NCBI GenBank assembly: GCA_050256015.1
Contig: JBFWIL010000109.1
Coordinates: 1 to 8,231, forward strand
Reading direction: 5' to 3'
Source: JBFWIL01 sp050256015
GTDB taxonomy: Bacteria > Bacteroidota > Bacteroidia > Bacteroidales > Prolixibacteraceae
Length of the DNA: 8,231 nucleotides
Made by a program: the position numbers and the translations under genes. Each line of letters opens with the position of its first letter. The stretch's first letter is position 1. Positions 1-5,954 of this stretch are shown here, in pieces. The notes under the pieces are model-generated. The model did no database searches and had not been told where the DNA came from. It saw nothing but the letters and a program-made list of their open reading frames with translations.

Positions 1-28
1 TCCAGAACCGGCGGCAGCGTTTTTTTTT
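1..28 (+). terminator. possible 3' half of a terminator, cut by the window edge
   Basis: A GC-rich stretch (ccggcggcagcg, 8-19) runs directly into nine consecutive T residues (20-28) on the plus strand. This is how the 3' arm and T-tract of an intrinsic terminator look for a plus-strand gene ending left of the window. The 5' arm would have to lie outside the window, so the hairpin cannot be confirmed. Read on the minus strand, the same bases form an A-tract just beyond the tRNA 3' end and would not terminate it. Confidence 0.3.
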
Positions 29-29
29 G

Positions 30-111
30 TGCGGACGAAGGGACTCGAACCCCCACGCCGTATGGCACCAGATCCTAAGTCTGGCGCGTCTACCAATTCC
101 GCCACGTCCGC
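30..111 (-). tRNA. tRNA-Leu, anticodon UAG
   Basis: On the minus strand this folds as a complete class II (long variable arm) tRNA of 82 nt. The acceptor stem is GCGGACG with CGTCCGC. The D-stem is GCG/CGC with the loop containing TTGGTAGA. The anticodon stem CCAGA/TCTGG holds the loop CTTAGGA, which places the anticodon TAG at plus positions 75-77. The variable arm GCC-ATAC-GGC is typical of tRNA-Leu. The T-arm has the standard TTCGAGT loop, with two G-U pairs at the base of its stem. The discriminator is A (position 30), as leucine tRNAs require. The next bases read CA rather than CCA, so the 3' CCA is not encoded and must be added by tRNA nucleotidyltransferase. It decodes CUA and CUG. It has its own promoter just upstream. 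Confidence 0.97.
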
Positions 112-122
112 TGATTGAGGCG

Positions 123-153
123 CAAAGATAAAGCTAATTTTCAAAGTACCAAA
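123..153 (-). promoter_or_regulatory. Bacteroidota-type promoter of tRNA-Leu
   Basis: The minus strand carries TATCTTTG (plus 123-130), an exact match to the Bacteroidota -7 consensus TAnnTTTG, and TTTG (plus 150-153) as the -33 element. The spacer is exactly 19 nt (131-149), the usual spacing for the primary sigma factor of this phylum. Transcription would start near position 116, about five bases before the mature tRNA. This is the best promoter in the window and the strongest single sign of the phylum. The -33 element lies inside a degenerate octamer repeat. Confidence 0.85.
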
Positions 154-178
154 GTTCCTGAGTGCCAAACTTCCAAAG
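139..178. repeat. degenerate 8-bp tandem repeat, consensus TTCCAAAG
   Basis: Five consecutive octamers can be aligned without gaps: TTTCAAAG (139-146), TACCAAAG (147-154), TTCCTGAG (155-162), TGCCAAAC (163-170) and TTCCAAAG (171-178). CAAA therefore recurs at 142, 150, 166 and 174, in an 8-bp register with one decayed unit. An inverted copy, CTTTGGAA, follows at 189-196. Read on the minus strand, each intact unit contains TTTG, the same word as the promoter -33 element. The repeat lies between the lptB stop codon and the tRNA promoter and overlaps both the putative terminator and the -33 box. Confidence 0.6.
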
Positions 179-198
179 TCGCTGCAAGCTTTGGAAGT
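169..198 (-). terminator. hairpin after lptB, possible terminator
   Basis: A perfect 10-bp inverted repeat (ACTTCCAAAG at 169-178, CTTTGGAAGT at 189-198) encloses a 10-nt loop and begins three bases beyond the lptB stop codon on the minus strand. That position suits termination of the tatC-lptB transcript before the tRNA promoter. The stem is only moderately GC-rich and is followed by TTTGG rather than a full T-tract, so it could instead be a transcript-end stabiliser or a by-product of the octamer repeat. Confidence 0.5.
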
Positions 199-201
199 AA
201 A

Positions 202-924
202 TCAGCGCAGACTGAAGTTCTGTCCCAGATAGACACGCCGTACATCTTCGTCGCCGGCCAGTTCCTCCGCCGTTCCGGCTTTAAGGATGGCCCCCTCAAA
301 GAGCAAATAGGACCGGTTGGTGATGGAAAGCGTTTCGTGTACGTTATGGTCGGTAATCAGTACGCCAATGTTTCGCTCCACCAGCCTGCGGACAATTTCC
401 TGGATGTCTTCCACGGCTATGGGGTCTACACCGGCGAAGGGTTCGTCGAGCAAAATAAATTTTGGATCAATGGCCAGCGCCCGGGCTATTTCCGTTCGTC
501 TGCGTTCTCCTCCGGAAAGCTGGTAGCCTTTGCTTTTGCGGATGTGCTCCAGCCCGAATTCCTCTAGCAGCGATTCCAGCTTTTCCTCCTGGTATGCCTT
601 GCTGTAGTCGGTCATCTCCAGTACGGCCTTCAGGTTGTCTTCAATGCTTAGCTGGCGAAACACGGAGGCTTCCTGTGCCAGGTAACCGATCCCTTTTTTG
701 GCCCGTTTGTATACGGGAAGTCTGGTGATGTCTTCCTCGTCCAGGAAAATACGGCCGGTCAGCGGCTGGATCAGTCCGACGATCATGTAAAAGGAAGTGG
801 TCTTTCCTGCTCCGTTGGGTCCCAGAAGTCCTACGATCTCTCCCTGGCTGACCTCAAAGGAAACACCCTTGACAACGGTTCGTTTCCGGTACTTCTTAAC
901 GATATTATCTGCTTTAAGTTTCAT
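202..924 (-). CDS. lptB: LptB, LPS export ABC transporter ATP-binding protein
   Basis: This is the cytoplasmic ATPase of the LptB2FG complex, which extracts lipopolysaccharide from the inner membrane and drives it along the LptC-A-D bridge. The 240-residue protein matches the family's usual length. All ABC ATPase motifs are present: Walker A GPNGAGKT at 35-42, Q-loop in YLAQEASVFR (Q84), signature LSGGE at 136-140, Walker B FILLDE with E161, and switch histidine H193. YLAQEASVFRQLS is the LptB-specific version of the Q-loop region, which separates it from generic ABC ATPases. The ATG at 924 is chosen because the product then begins MKLKADNI, as LptB proteins do; the frame opens further upstream only with a GTG at 954. 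It stops with TGA at 202-204. It lies 87 bp downstream of tatC on the same strand and probably shares its transcript. No lptF, lptG or lptC is nearby. Confidence 0.95.
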   Translation of the reverse strand: MKLKADNIVKKYRKRTVVKGVSFEVSQGEIVGLLGPNGAGKTTSFYMIVGLIQPLTGRIFLDEEDITRLPVYKRAKKGIGYLAQEASVFRQLSIEDNLKAVLEMTDYSKAYQEEKLESLLEEFGLEHIRKSKGYQLSGGERRRTEIARALAIDPKFILLDEPFAGVDPIAVEDIQEIVRRLVERNIGVLITDHNVHETLSITNRSYLLFEGAILKAGTAEELAGDEDVRRVYLGQNFSLR

Positions 925-1011
925 GAGAAAAGATTTTTTCGTGTTTTGCTCCACTTCCTATCCGGACTATGTTGTATGGGCGCCTGGCTTGTTTCATGCT
1001 GCTGATCCGGT

Positions 1012-1851
1012 TTACAATTGATCCAGTTCTTTTTCGGCCTTACGGTTTACCCGGGCTGAAATGACAATGCCTATTTCGTAGAGAAAAGCCAACGGAATGC
1101 AGACCATAATCTGGCTGAATACGTCGGGCGGAGTAATAATGGCCGAAAGGATCAGCAAGATAACGTAAGAATGCCGGCGGTATTTGATCATCATGCCGGG
1201 GGTCAGGATACCCACCTTGCTCAGGAAATAGACCACGACGGGCAGTTCGAAAATAATTCCGCTGGCCAGGGTGATAGAAGATACCGTATTGATGTATGAC
1301 AGGATGTTGATCTGGTTGGTCACGTTGGGACTGATGGAATAAGACCCCAGAAAATGTACGGAAAGCGGAACAATAAGGTAATAACCGAAAAGCACTCCCA
1401 GAATAAACAGAAAAGACATGTAAAACACGGCCCCTGCCGAATAGCGGCGTTCTTTGTCATACAGGGCCGGGCGGATAAACCGCCAGATTTCAAAGATAAC
1501 GTAAGGTGAGGCAACGATTAGTCCGGCGATGATGGAAGTCCAGATGTGGGTCATGAACTGGCCCGACATGTTGATGCTGATCAGTTCAAATTCCTGGTTG
1601 TTTATCCGGATGGCATCGGTTTGCATCCAGTCGGCAAGCCTGGCAAACATACGGTTTGTCCAGAATCCCGGTGTTTTCGGATTCAGGATGATTTTGTCAA
1701 AGATCAGGTCCTTGTTAATAAAGGCCGCTACGGAAAAAACAATAACAGCCAGAAAAGCCCGTATGATATGCCACCGAAGTTCTTCCAGATGTTCCAGGAA
1801 CGACATTTCCTGGCCCGGATCCTTTTCCTTGTCTTTGCTTTTTTTTACCAT
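1012..1851 (-). CDS. tatC: TatC, twin-arginine translocase subunit
   Basis: TatC is the polytopic inner-membrane receptor that recognises twin-arginine signal peptides and, with TatA-type subunits, exports folded proteins. The 279-residue product has the hallmark motifs: LEHLEELR near the N-terminus (19-26), FEIWRFIRPALY (120-131) leading into KERR (133-136) with the conserved signal-peptide-binding glutamate E134, FELPV (201-205), and TPPDVFSQ (240-247) with the conserved acidic D243. Six hydrophobic segments can be seen, at roughly 28-46, 104-122, 141-165, 187-211, 227-239 and 247-266. It is about 20 residues longer than the E. coli protein. The extra length is a charged N-terminal tail and a longer first periplasmic loop (about 47-100). 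The ATG at 1851 is used; ATG at codon 16 (1806), directly before SFLEHLEELR, is a possible alternative start. No tatA gene is present here. The next gene downstream is lptB. Confidence 0.96.
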   Translation of the reverse strand: MVKKSKDKEKDPGQEMSFLEHLEELRWHIIRAFLAVIVFSVAAFINKDLIFDKIILNPKTPGFWTNRMFARLADWMQTDAIRINNQEFELISINMSGQFMTHIWTSIIAGLIVASPYVIFEIWRFIRPALYDKERRYSAGAVFYMSFLFILGVLFGYYLIVPLSVHFLGSYSISPNVTNQINILSYINTVSSITLASGIIFELPVVVYFLSKVGILTPGMMIKYRRHSYVILLILSAIITPPDVFSQIMVCIPLAFLYEIGIVISARVNRKAEKELDQL

Positions 1852-1891
1852 CCTTTCCGGCTTTTGGGCTTGCTTATAATTGTCGAGACCT

Positions 1892-1921
1892 TTTGAATCG
1901 GGACAAATATAGTCAGATTTG
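1892..1921 (+). promoter_or_regulatory. possible plus-strand promoter overlapping that of tatC
   Basis: TTTG (1892-1895), an 18-nt spacer and CAGATTTG (1914-1921) resemble the TTTG-N19-TAnnTTTG promoter, with one mismatch in the -7 element and a spacer one base short. The start would fall near 1928, just before the hairpin at 1931-1964. It would transcribe a long recQ leader or a separate small RNA, and it overlaps the minus-strand -7 box. Confidence 0.3.
1904..1911 (-). promoter_or_regulatory. -7 element of the likely tatC-lptB promoter
   Basis: The minus strand reads TATATTTG here, an exact TAnnTTTG match 52 bases upstream of the tatC start codon. No TTTG or TTG stands about 19 nt further upstream; the bases there belong to the hairpin at 1931-1964. 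The -7 assignment is therefore reasonable, but the promoter is incomplete, which may mean that an activator is needed. Confidence 0.5.
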
Positions 1922-1930
1922 ATTATATTC

Positions 1931-1964
1931 GCATGTTGCCCTCTGGGAAATCAGAGGGAAATGC
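1931..1964. repeat. inverted repeat upstream of tatC
   Basis: CCCTCTG (1939-1945) and CAGAGGG (1952-1958) are perfectly complementary around the 6-nt centre GGAAAT. They are flanked by a second matching pair, GCAT (1931-1934) and ATGC (1961-1964). The dyad begins 20 bp upstream of the tatC -7 element, where the -33 contact would fall, so it could be a dimeric regulator's operator. On the plus strand it could be an RNA hairpin. Confidence 0.5.
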
Positions 1965-2011
1965 AATCCTGCCGGTTTGTTTCCCATTCGCTTCGTCTTG
2001 AGGGAAGCATG

Positions 2012-2046
2012 CCCCGCTGGTTATTTCCGGGGGGAATATTTCTTTT
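2012..2046 (+). terminator. GC-rich hairpin with T-rich tail, possible terminator
   Basis: CCCCG (2012-2016) pairs with CGGGG (2028-2032) around an 11-nt loop, and a T-rich stretch (2037-2046) follows. The stem is short and an intervening GGAA separates it from the T residues, so this is a weak terminator candidate. If active, it would end a transcript started near 1928 before it reached recQ. Confidence 0.25.
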
Positions 2047-2102
2047 GATCGTAACTGATTTTATGGATTCAGACTCAGGGATATACAAAATGCGGAAAAA
2101 CT

Positions 2103-2133
2103 TTTCTCATTCCGATGAATTTATCTACCTTAG
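2103..2133 (+). promoter_or_regulatory. weak candidate recQ promoter
   Basis: TTTC (2103-2106), a 19-nt spacer and TACCTTAG (2126-2133) differ from TTTG-N19-TAnnTTTG by one base in each element. The spacing is exact. The start would be near 2140, giving a leader of about 84 nt before the recQ ATG. No better match lies closer to the gene. Confidence 0.35.
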
Positions 2134-2223
2134 ATTTTTGGTAATCATTAAAGAACAGTTGCCGGATATATGCGGGTTGCATGAGAACGTGTAGAATAGA
2201 ATGTATTAATAAACTTTTTTCGA

Positions 2224-4407
2224 ATGGATAATGAGCTTTCATTGACCGATCAACTCCGTAAATACTTTGGATTTGACCGTTTCAAAGGACAGCAGGAGGA
2301 AGTGATTCAGAATGTGCTGGAAGGAAATGATTCTTTTGTACTAATGCCGACCGGAGGAGGAAAATCGCTGTGTTATCAGCTCCCGGCCATGATAATTGAA
2401 GGAACGGCGATTGTGATCTCACCCCTGATTGCGCTGATGAAGAACCAGGTTGATTCCCTGAGGAGCCTGGGAAATGATGACCGGATTGCTAATTTCCTGA
2501 ATTCGTCGCTTTCCCGTCAGGCCATTCAGCAGGTACGGGATGAGGTTAGTTCGGGTATGACCAAGTTGCTGTATGTGGCGCCTGAATCGCTTACGAAACA
2601 GGAAAATGTTGACTTTCTCAAGAGTGTGAAGATTTCTTTTTATGCTATTGATGAGGCCCATTGCATTTCCGAGTGGGGACATGATTTTCGTCCGGAATAC
2701 CGAAGAATCCGGCCCATTATAGAAGAAATAGGCAAAGCGCCGGTGATGGCGTTGACAGCTACAGCTACGGCCAAAGTACAGCACGACATTCAGAAAAATC
2801 TGGGTATGCTCGATTCCAAAGTGTTCAAAGCCTCCTTTAACCGGCCCAACCTGTATTATGCCGTGATGGCCAAAGTGAAGCCTGAGTTGCAGATTATCCG
2901 TTTCATTAAGGAAAATGAGGGGAAGTCCGGGATTATCTACTGCCTGAGCCGGAAAAAAGTTGAAGAACTGGCTGAACTGCTCCAGGTAAACGGCATTAAA
3001 GCTCTGCCCTATCATGCAGGTATGGATTCGGCTACGCGTTCATCCACCCAGGATAAGTTCCTGATGGAAGAGATTGATGTGATCGTGGCCACGGTGGCTT
3101 TTGGAATGGGGATTGACAAACCTGATGTTCGTTTTGTGATCCATTACGACATTCCCAAAAGCCTGGAAGGCTATTATCAGGAAACCGGAAGGGCCGGACG
3201 TGATGGTGGGGAAGGGCAGTGCATAGCCTTTTATTCATATAAGGATATTCAGAAGCTGGAGAAGTTTATGCAGGGCAAGCCTGTGGCAGAGCAGGAGATC
3301 GGGCGCCAGTTGCTGCTCGATACGGCTTCTTATGCCGAGTCGGCCGTTTGTCGCCGCTTCATTCTGCTGAATTATTTCGGGGAGAACCTGGACAAGCCCT
3401 GCGGGAATTGCGATAATTGTCTGAATCCTAAGGAACAGGTTGAGGCCGGCGATGAAGTGCAACGGGCTTTGCTTGCCATACAGGAGGTGAAGGAAAAGTA
3501 CAAAGCCGAACATATTTCCGATATTCTGACCGGGAAAATGACTTCGGCGGTCAAATCGTTTCATCACGATGAGTTAAAGGCGTTCGGGAACGGGGATGAT
3601 CACAGTGCCCGTTTCTGGAATGCCGTATTCCGGCAAAGCATGATTGCAGGACTGGTAACCAAGGATATTGAAAATTACGGTTTGCTGAAATTAACCGATA
3701 AGGGAAATGCGTTTATTGAACATCCGGACTCATTTCTGCTGGTGCGTAATCATAATTATGATGAGCTGGAGGAAGAGGCCAGCCTGGTGGGGGCGCCTGC
3801 AGGCGGTGCGCCCGGGGATCCGGAATTGTTCGGGATGCTGAAGGATTTGCGTAAAAAGGTGGCCAAAAAACATAAGCTCCCTCCTTTTGTGATCTTTCAG
3901 GACCCCTCGCTTTCCGATATGTCGATCCAGTATCCCGTATCGATCGAGGAATTGAAACATATTCAGGGGGTGGGTGAAGGTAAGGCCAGGCGTTACGGGG
4001 CCGAATTTGTGGAGCTGATCCGGGTTTATGTGGAAGACAACGGTATTGAACGGGCCCAGGATATGGTCGTTAAAACGGTTGCCAACAAATCCAAGTTGAA
4101 AGTGTCGATTATTTACAGCATTGACAGGAAAATTTCCCTGGAGGACATAGCCGATTCCAAGGGAATAAGTATGCCCGAACTGATCACGGAAGTCGAAGCC
4201 ATTGTGAACTCGGGCACCCGGATTAACATCGACTATTACATTAATGAGGTGCTTGACGAAGAGCATCAGGAAGAAGTGTTTGAATATTTCAGGGAAGCCC
4301 ATGATGATTCCGTGGAAAAGGCTCTTCAGGAATTGGGGGAAGATGAATATACGGAAGAAGATATCCGGCTGATGCGGATTAAATTCTTTTCGGAGATGGG
4401 CAATTAA
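2224..4407 (+). CDS. recQ: RecQ, ATP-dependent 3'-5' DNA helicase
   Basis: RecQ is a superfamily 2 helicase that unwinds forked and recombining DNA in repair and fork restart. The 727-residue protein is intact. Helicase motifs, in order: motif 0 FGFDRFKGQQ (15-24), motif I MPTGGGKS (41-48, K47), motif II DEAH (143-146) with the RecQ aromatic-rich loop CISEWGHDFRP (147-157), motif III ALTATA (176-181), motif IV IIYCLSRK (237-244), motif V ATVAFGMGIDKPDVR (289-303), and motif VI QETGRAGRDG (319-328). Zinc is bound by C376, C393, C396 and C399. An RQC winged helix follows (about 405-505), then an HRDC domain (about 532-606). Roughly 120 further residues beyond the E. coli length contain a helix-turn-helix-like stretch (ISLEDIADSKGISMPEL, 637-653) and an acidic tail, as I recall for Bacteroidota RecQ. 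The ATG at 2224 begins MDNELSLTDQLRKYFGF, the expected N-terminus. It is divergent from tatC and convergent with the aminotransferase gene. Confidence 0.97.
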   Translation: MDNELSLTDQLRKYFGFDRFKGQQEEVIQNVLEGNDSFVLMPTGGGKSLCYQLPAMIIEGTAIVISPLIALMKNQVDSLRSLGNDDRIANFLNSSLSRQAIQQVRDEVSSGMTKLLYVAPESLTKQENVDFLKSVKISFYAIDEAHCISEWGHDFRPEYRRIRPIIEEIGKAPVMALTATATAKVQHDIQKNLGMLDSKVFKASFNRPNLYYAVMAKVKPELQIIRFIKENEGKSGIIYCLSRKKVEELAELLQVNGIKALPYHAGMDSATRSSTQDKFLMEEIDVIVATVAFGMGIDKPDVRFVIHYDIPKSLEGYYQETGRAGRDGGEGQCIAFYSYKDIQKLEKFMQGKPVAEQEIGRQLLLDTASYAESAVCRRFILLNYFGENLDKPCGNCDNCLNPKEQVEAGDEVQRALLAIQEVKEKYKAEHISDILTGKMTSAVKSFHHDELKAFGNGDDHSARFWNAVFRQSMIAGLVTKDIENYGLLKLTDKGNAFIEHPDSFLLVRNHNYDELEEEASLVGAPAGGAPGDPELFGMLKDLRKKVAKKHKLPPFVIFQDPSLSDMSIQYPVSIEELKHIQGVGEGKARRYGAEFVELIRVYVEDNGIERAQDMVVKTVANKSKLKVSIIYSIDRKISLEDIADSKGISMPELITEVEAIVNSGTRINIDYYINEVLDEEHQEEVFEYFREAHDDSVEKALQELGEDEYTEEDIRLMRIKFFSEMGN

Positions 4408-4442
4408 AAACAAAGACCGGCAGTCTGCCGGCCTTTGTTTTT
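4406..4442. terminator. strong bidirectional terminator between recQ and the aminotransferase gene
   Basis: A long inverted repeat starts in the recQ stop codon. AAAAACAAAG (4406-4415) pairs with CTTTGTTTTT (4433-4442), and CCGGCA (4417-4422) pairs with TGCCGG (4426-4431) around a 3-nt loop, with one A/C mismatch between the two stem sections. The GC-rich core flanked by A- and T-runs gives a T-tract on both strands. It can therefore end recQ (+) and the converging aminotransferase transcript (-), whose stop codon is 46 bp away. Confidence 0.92.
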
Positions 4443-4488
4443 AATGCACCGTGCGTACGGATAACATAAAACAATAATAAGGTCGTTC

Positions 4489-5688
4489 TTATCTTGTCTT
4501 GCCGGGATAGACCTTTAATGCTTCTTCCAGTATTTTTAGTGACTTTTTCAAGTCTTTCTTTTTCAAAACATAAGCTATACGAACCTCATCCTTCCCGTGG
4601 CCCGGTGTGGTGTAAAAGCCCGAGGCCGGAGCCAGGAAGATGGTTTCGTTTTCATACTGAAAGTCGGACAGCAGCCAGGCGCAGAACCTGTCGGCATCAT
4701 CGACCGGAAGCCGGACCAAGGTGTAAAAGGCTCCCATGGGAATTGGAGAATACACGCCTTCAATCCGGTTCAGTCCGTCGATCAAAAATTTCCGACGTTC
4801 TACATATTCATTGTAGGAGGCCATCAGGTATTCCTCGTTGTCTTCCAGGGAGGCCTCGGCGGCGATTTGTCCGATCAGCGGCGGACTCAGCCGGGCCTGG
4901 CAAAACTTCATAACATTGCGCCTGACTTCCTGATCCTTTGAGATCAGTGCCCCGATGCGGATGCCGCATTCGCTGTAACGCTTGGATACGGAATCGATTA
5001 GGATCACGTTTTTTTCGATTCCCTCTAGGTGAAATGCCGAAATGTATGGCGCTCCCGTGTAGCAAAATTCCCGGTAGACTTCATCCGAGAACAGGTACAG
5101 GTCGTATTTTTTTACCAGGTCGCGAATAGCGTTCATCTCGCTCCGGGTATACAGGTATCCCGTAGGGTTGTTTGGGTTGCAGATCATGATTCCCTTGGTC
5201 CGGGGTGTAATCAGCTTTTCAAATTCTTCGACAGGCGGCAGGCTGAATCCTTCTTCTATGGTTGCAGGGATCGATTTGATGACTGCACCGGCAACAATCG
5301 CGAAAGCTTCATAATTAGCATAGGCAGGCTCGGGAACAATGATCTCATCGCCCGGGTCCAGGCAGGACATGAATGCAAAAGTAACCGCTTCACTACCCCC
5401 CGCCGTGATGATAATATCCTCCACCCGGACATCAATGTTGAACCTGTTGTAATAATTTGCCAGTTTTTGGCGTAGGGACAGGATCCCCTCGCTGGGACTG
5501 TATTCCAGGATCTTACGATCAATACTGCGGATTGCATCAAGTGCTTTCTGAGGAGTGGGCAGATCGGGTTGTCCGATGTTTAAATGATATACTTTACGGC
5601 CCCTTTCCTTGGCCTTGTCGGCTAAGGGGACCAGCTTTCTGATGGGTGAATCAGGCATTTTGTTTCCCCGGATGGATGTGGTAGGCAT
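4489..5688 (-). CDS. PLP-dependent class I/II aminotransferase
   Basis: This is a fold-type I pyridoxal-phosphate aminotransferase of the aspartate aminotransferase-like group (COG0436 type), which moves amino groups between an amino acid and a 2-oxo acid in the cytoplasm. Its 399 residues match the family length. Visible active-site elements are IGQPDL (38-43), the NPNNPTG segment (171-177), SDEVY (201-205) with D202 and Y205 contacting the cofactor, the Schiff-base lysine K236 in SVSKRYSECGIRIG, and R370 in EVRIAY for the substrate carboxylate. The SK-x-Y-S-x-CG-x-RIG form replaces the commoner SK-x6-GWRxG, which marks a subgroup; the substrate cannot be read from the sequence. The ATG at 5688 is used, and ATG at codon 11 (MPDSPIRKLVP) is an alternative. 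An exact -7 promoter element lies 25 bp upstream. It is divergent from ald, which hints at a role in alanine or general amino-acid nitrogen exchange. Confidence 0.93.
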   Translation of the reverse strand: MPTTSIRGNKMPDSPIRKLVPLADKAKERGRKVYHLNIGQPDLPTPQKALDAIRSIDRKILEYSPSEGILSLRQKLANYYNRFNIDVRVEDIIITAGGSEAVTFAFMSCLDPGDEIIVPEPAYANYEAFAIVAGAVIKSIPATIEEGFSLPPVEEFEKLITPRTKGIMICNPNNPTGYLYTRSEMNAIRDLVKKYDLYLFSDEVYREFCYTGAPYISAFHLEGIEKNVILIDSVSKRYSECGIRIGALISKDQEVRRNVMKFCQARLSPPLIGQIAAEASLEDNEEYLMASYNEYVERRKFLIDGLNRIEGVYSPIPMGAFYTLVRLPVDDADRFCAWLLSDFQYENETIFLAPASGFYTTPGHGKDEVRIAYVLKKKDLKKSLKILEEALKVYPGKTR

Positions 5689-5712
5689 GGTTTAAATATA
5701 TTTTCTGGGCGG

Positions 5713-5720
5713 CAAAGATA
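5713..5720 (-). promoter_or_regulatory. -7 element of the aminotransferase promoter
   Basis: The minus strand reads TATCTTTG, an exact TAnnTTTG match and the same octamer as in the tRNA-Leu promoter. It lies 24 bases before the aminotransferase ATG, which predicts a short leader of about 18 nt. There is no good TTTG about 19 nt upstream; that region is very AT-rich (5730-5770). Confidence 0.65.
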
Positions 5721-5921
5721 CAACTAACAATTCTATAATAATATCACTTTTTAAATTTTAAAATAAAACGAGTGAAGTTTCATCTGCCCGGTACTTAACC
5801 TTTGGTCGGAATCCTTACCGCGGAAGGGGGAATCTCTGTTGGAAGAGATAAAGATCACTGTTTTCGCGGGAATGGTGACAGATTAATGTACAAAATCATG
5901 TTTTTGAGATCCGGATTATTT

Positions 5922-5929
5922 TAACTTTA
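5922..5929 (+). promoter_or_regulatory. weak -7 candidate for ald
   Basis: TAACTTTA matches TAnnTTTG in all but the last base and lies 25 bp before the ald start codon, similar to the spacing seen for the aminotransferase. A TTTTTG stands at 5901-5906, but the 15-nt gap to the -7 candidate is shorter than the usual 19. Support is therefore modest. Confidence 0.35.
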
Positions 5930-5954
5930 TGCCCTGATACTAAAAATTAAAGAT

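Larger units (their letters stand above)
1928..2046 (+). ncRNA. speculative small structured RNA or recQ leader
   Basis: This is an inference from layout only. Downstream of the plus-strand promoter-like motif come three stems in a row: GCAT/ATGC enclosing CCCTCTG/CAGAGGG (1931-1964), TTCCC/GGGAA (1981-2006), and CCCCG/CGGGG (2012-2032). The last is followed by T-rich sequence (2037-2046), as in an intrinsic terminator. I recognise no known RNA family. The stems could equally be operators, or the region could be transcribed simply as the recQ leader. Confidence 0.18.
1852..2223. other. non-coding gap between divergent tatC and recQ
   Basis: I see no credible protein gene in these 372 bp. The one open frame, of 91 codons (1919-2194, +), has no recognisable motif and runs through hairpin sequence. 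The gap holds promoter-like motifs on both strands around 1892-1921. A near-palindrome follows at 1931-1964, a weaker TTCCC/GGGAA stem at 1981-2006, and a GC-rich hairpin at 2012-2032. The last stretch before recQ (about 2060-2223) is AT-rich and holds a weak promoter candidate. Confidence 0.7.

Noticed and set aside
925..954. longer LptB starting at the upstream GTG (954)
   Set aside because: It adds ten residues (GTG-encoded start, EQNTKKSFL) not expected in the family, whereas the ATG at 924 gives the typical MKLKADNI start.
1919..2194. 91-codon plus-strand open frame in the tatC-recQ gap
   Set aside because: The product has no recognisable motif or credible hydrophobic pattern, crosses three hairpins, and has no good start context.
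2419..3015. 198-codon open frame on the minus strand inside recQ
   Set aside because: It is antisense to the helicase core, with no domain of its own.
3730..4413. 227-codon open frame on the minus strand opposite recQ
   Set aside because: It lies wholly antisense to the RQC/HRDC/C-terminal coding region of an intact recQ, has no recognisable motif, and its composition follows from recQ codon use.
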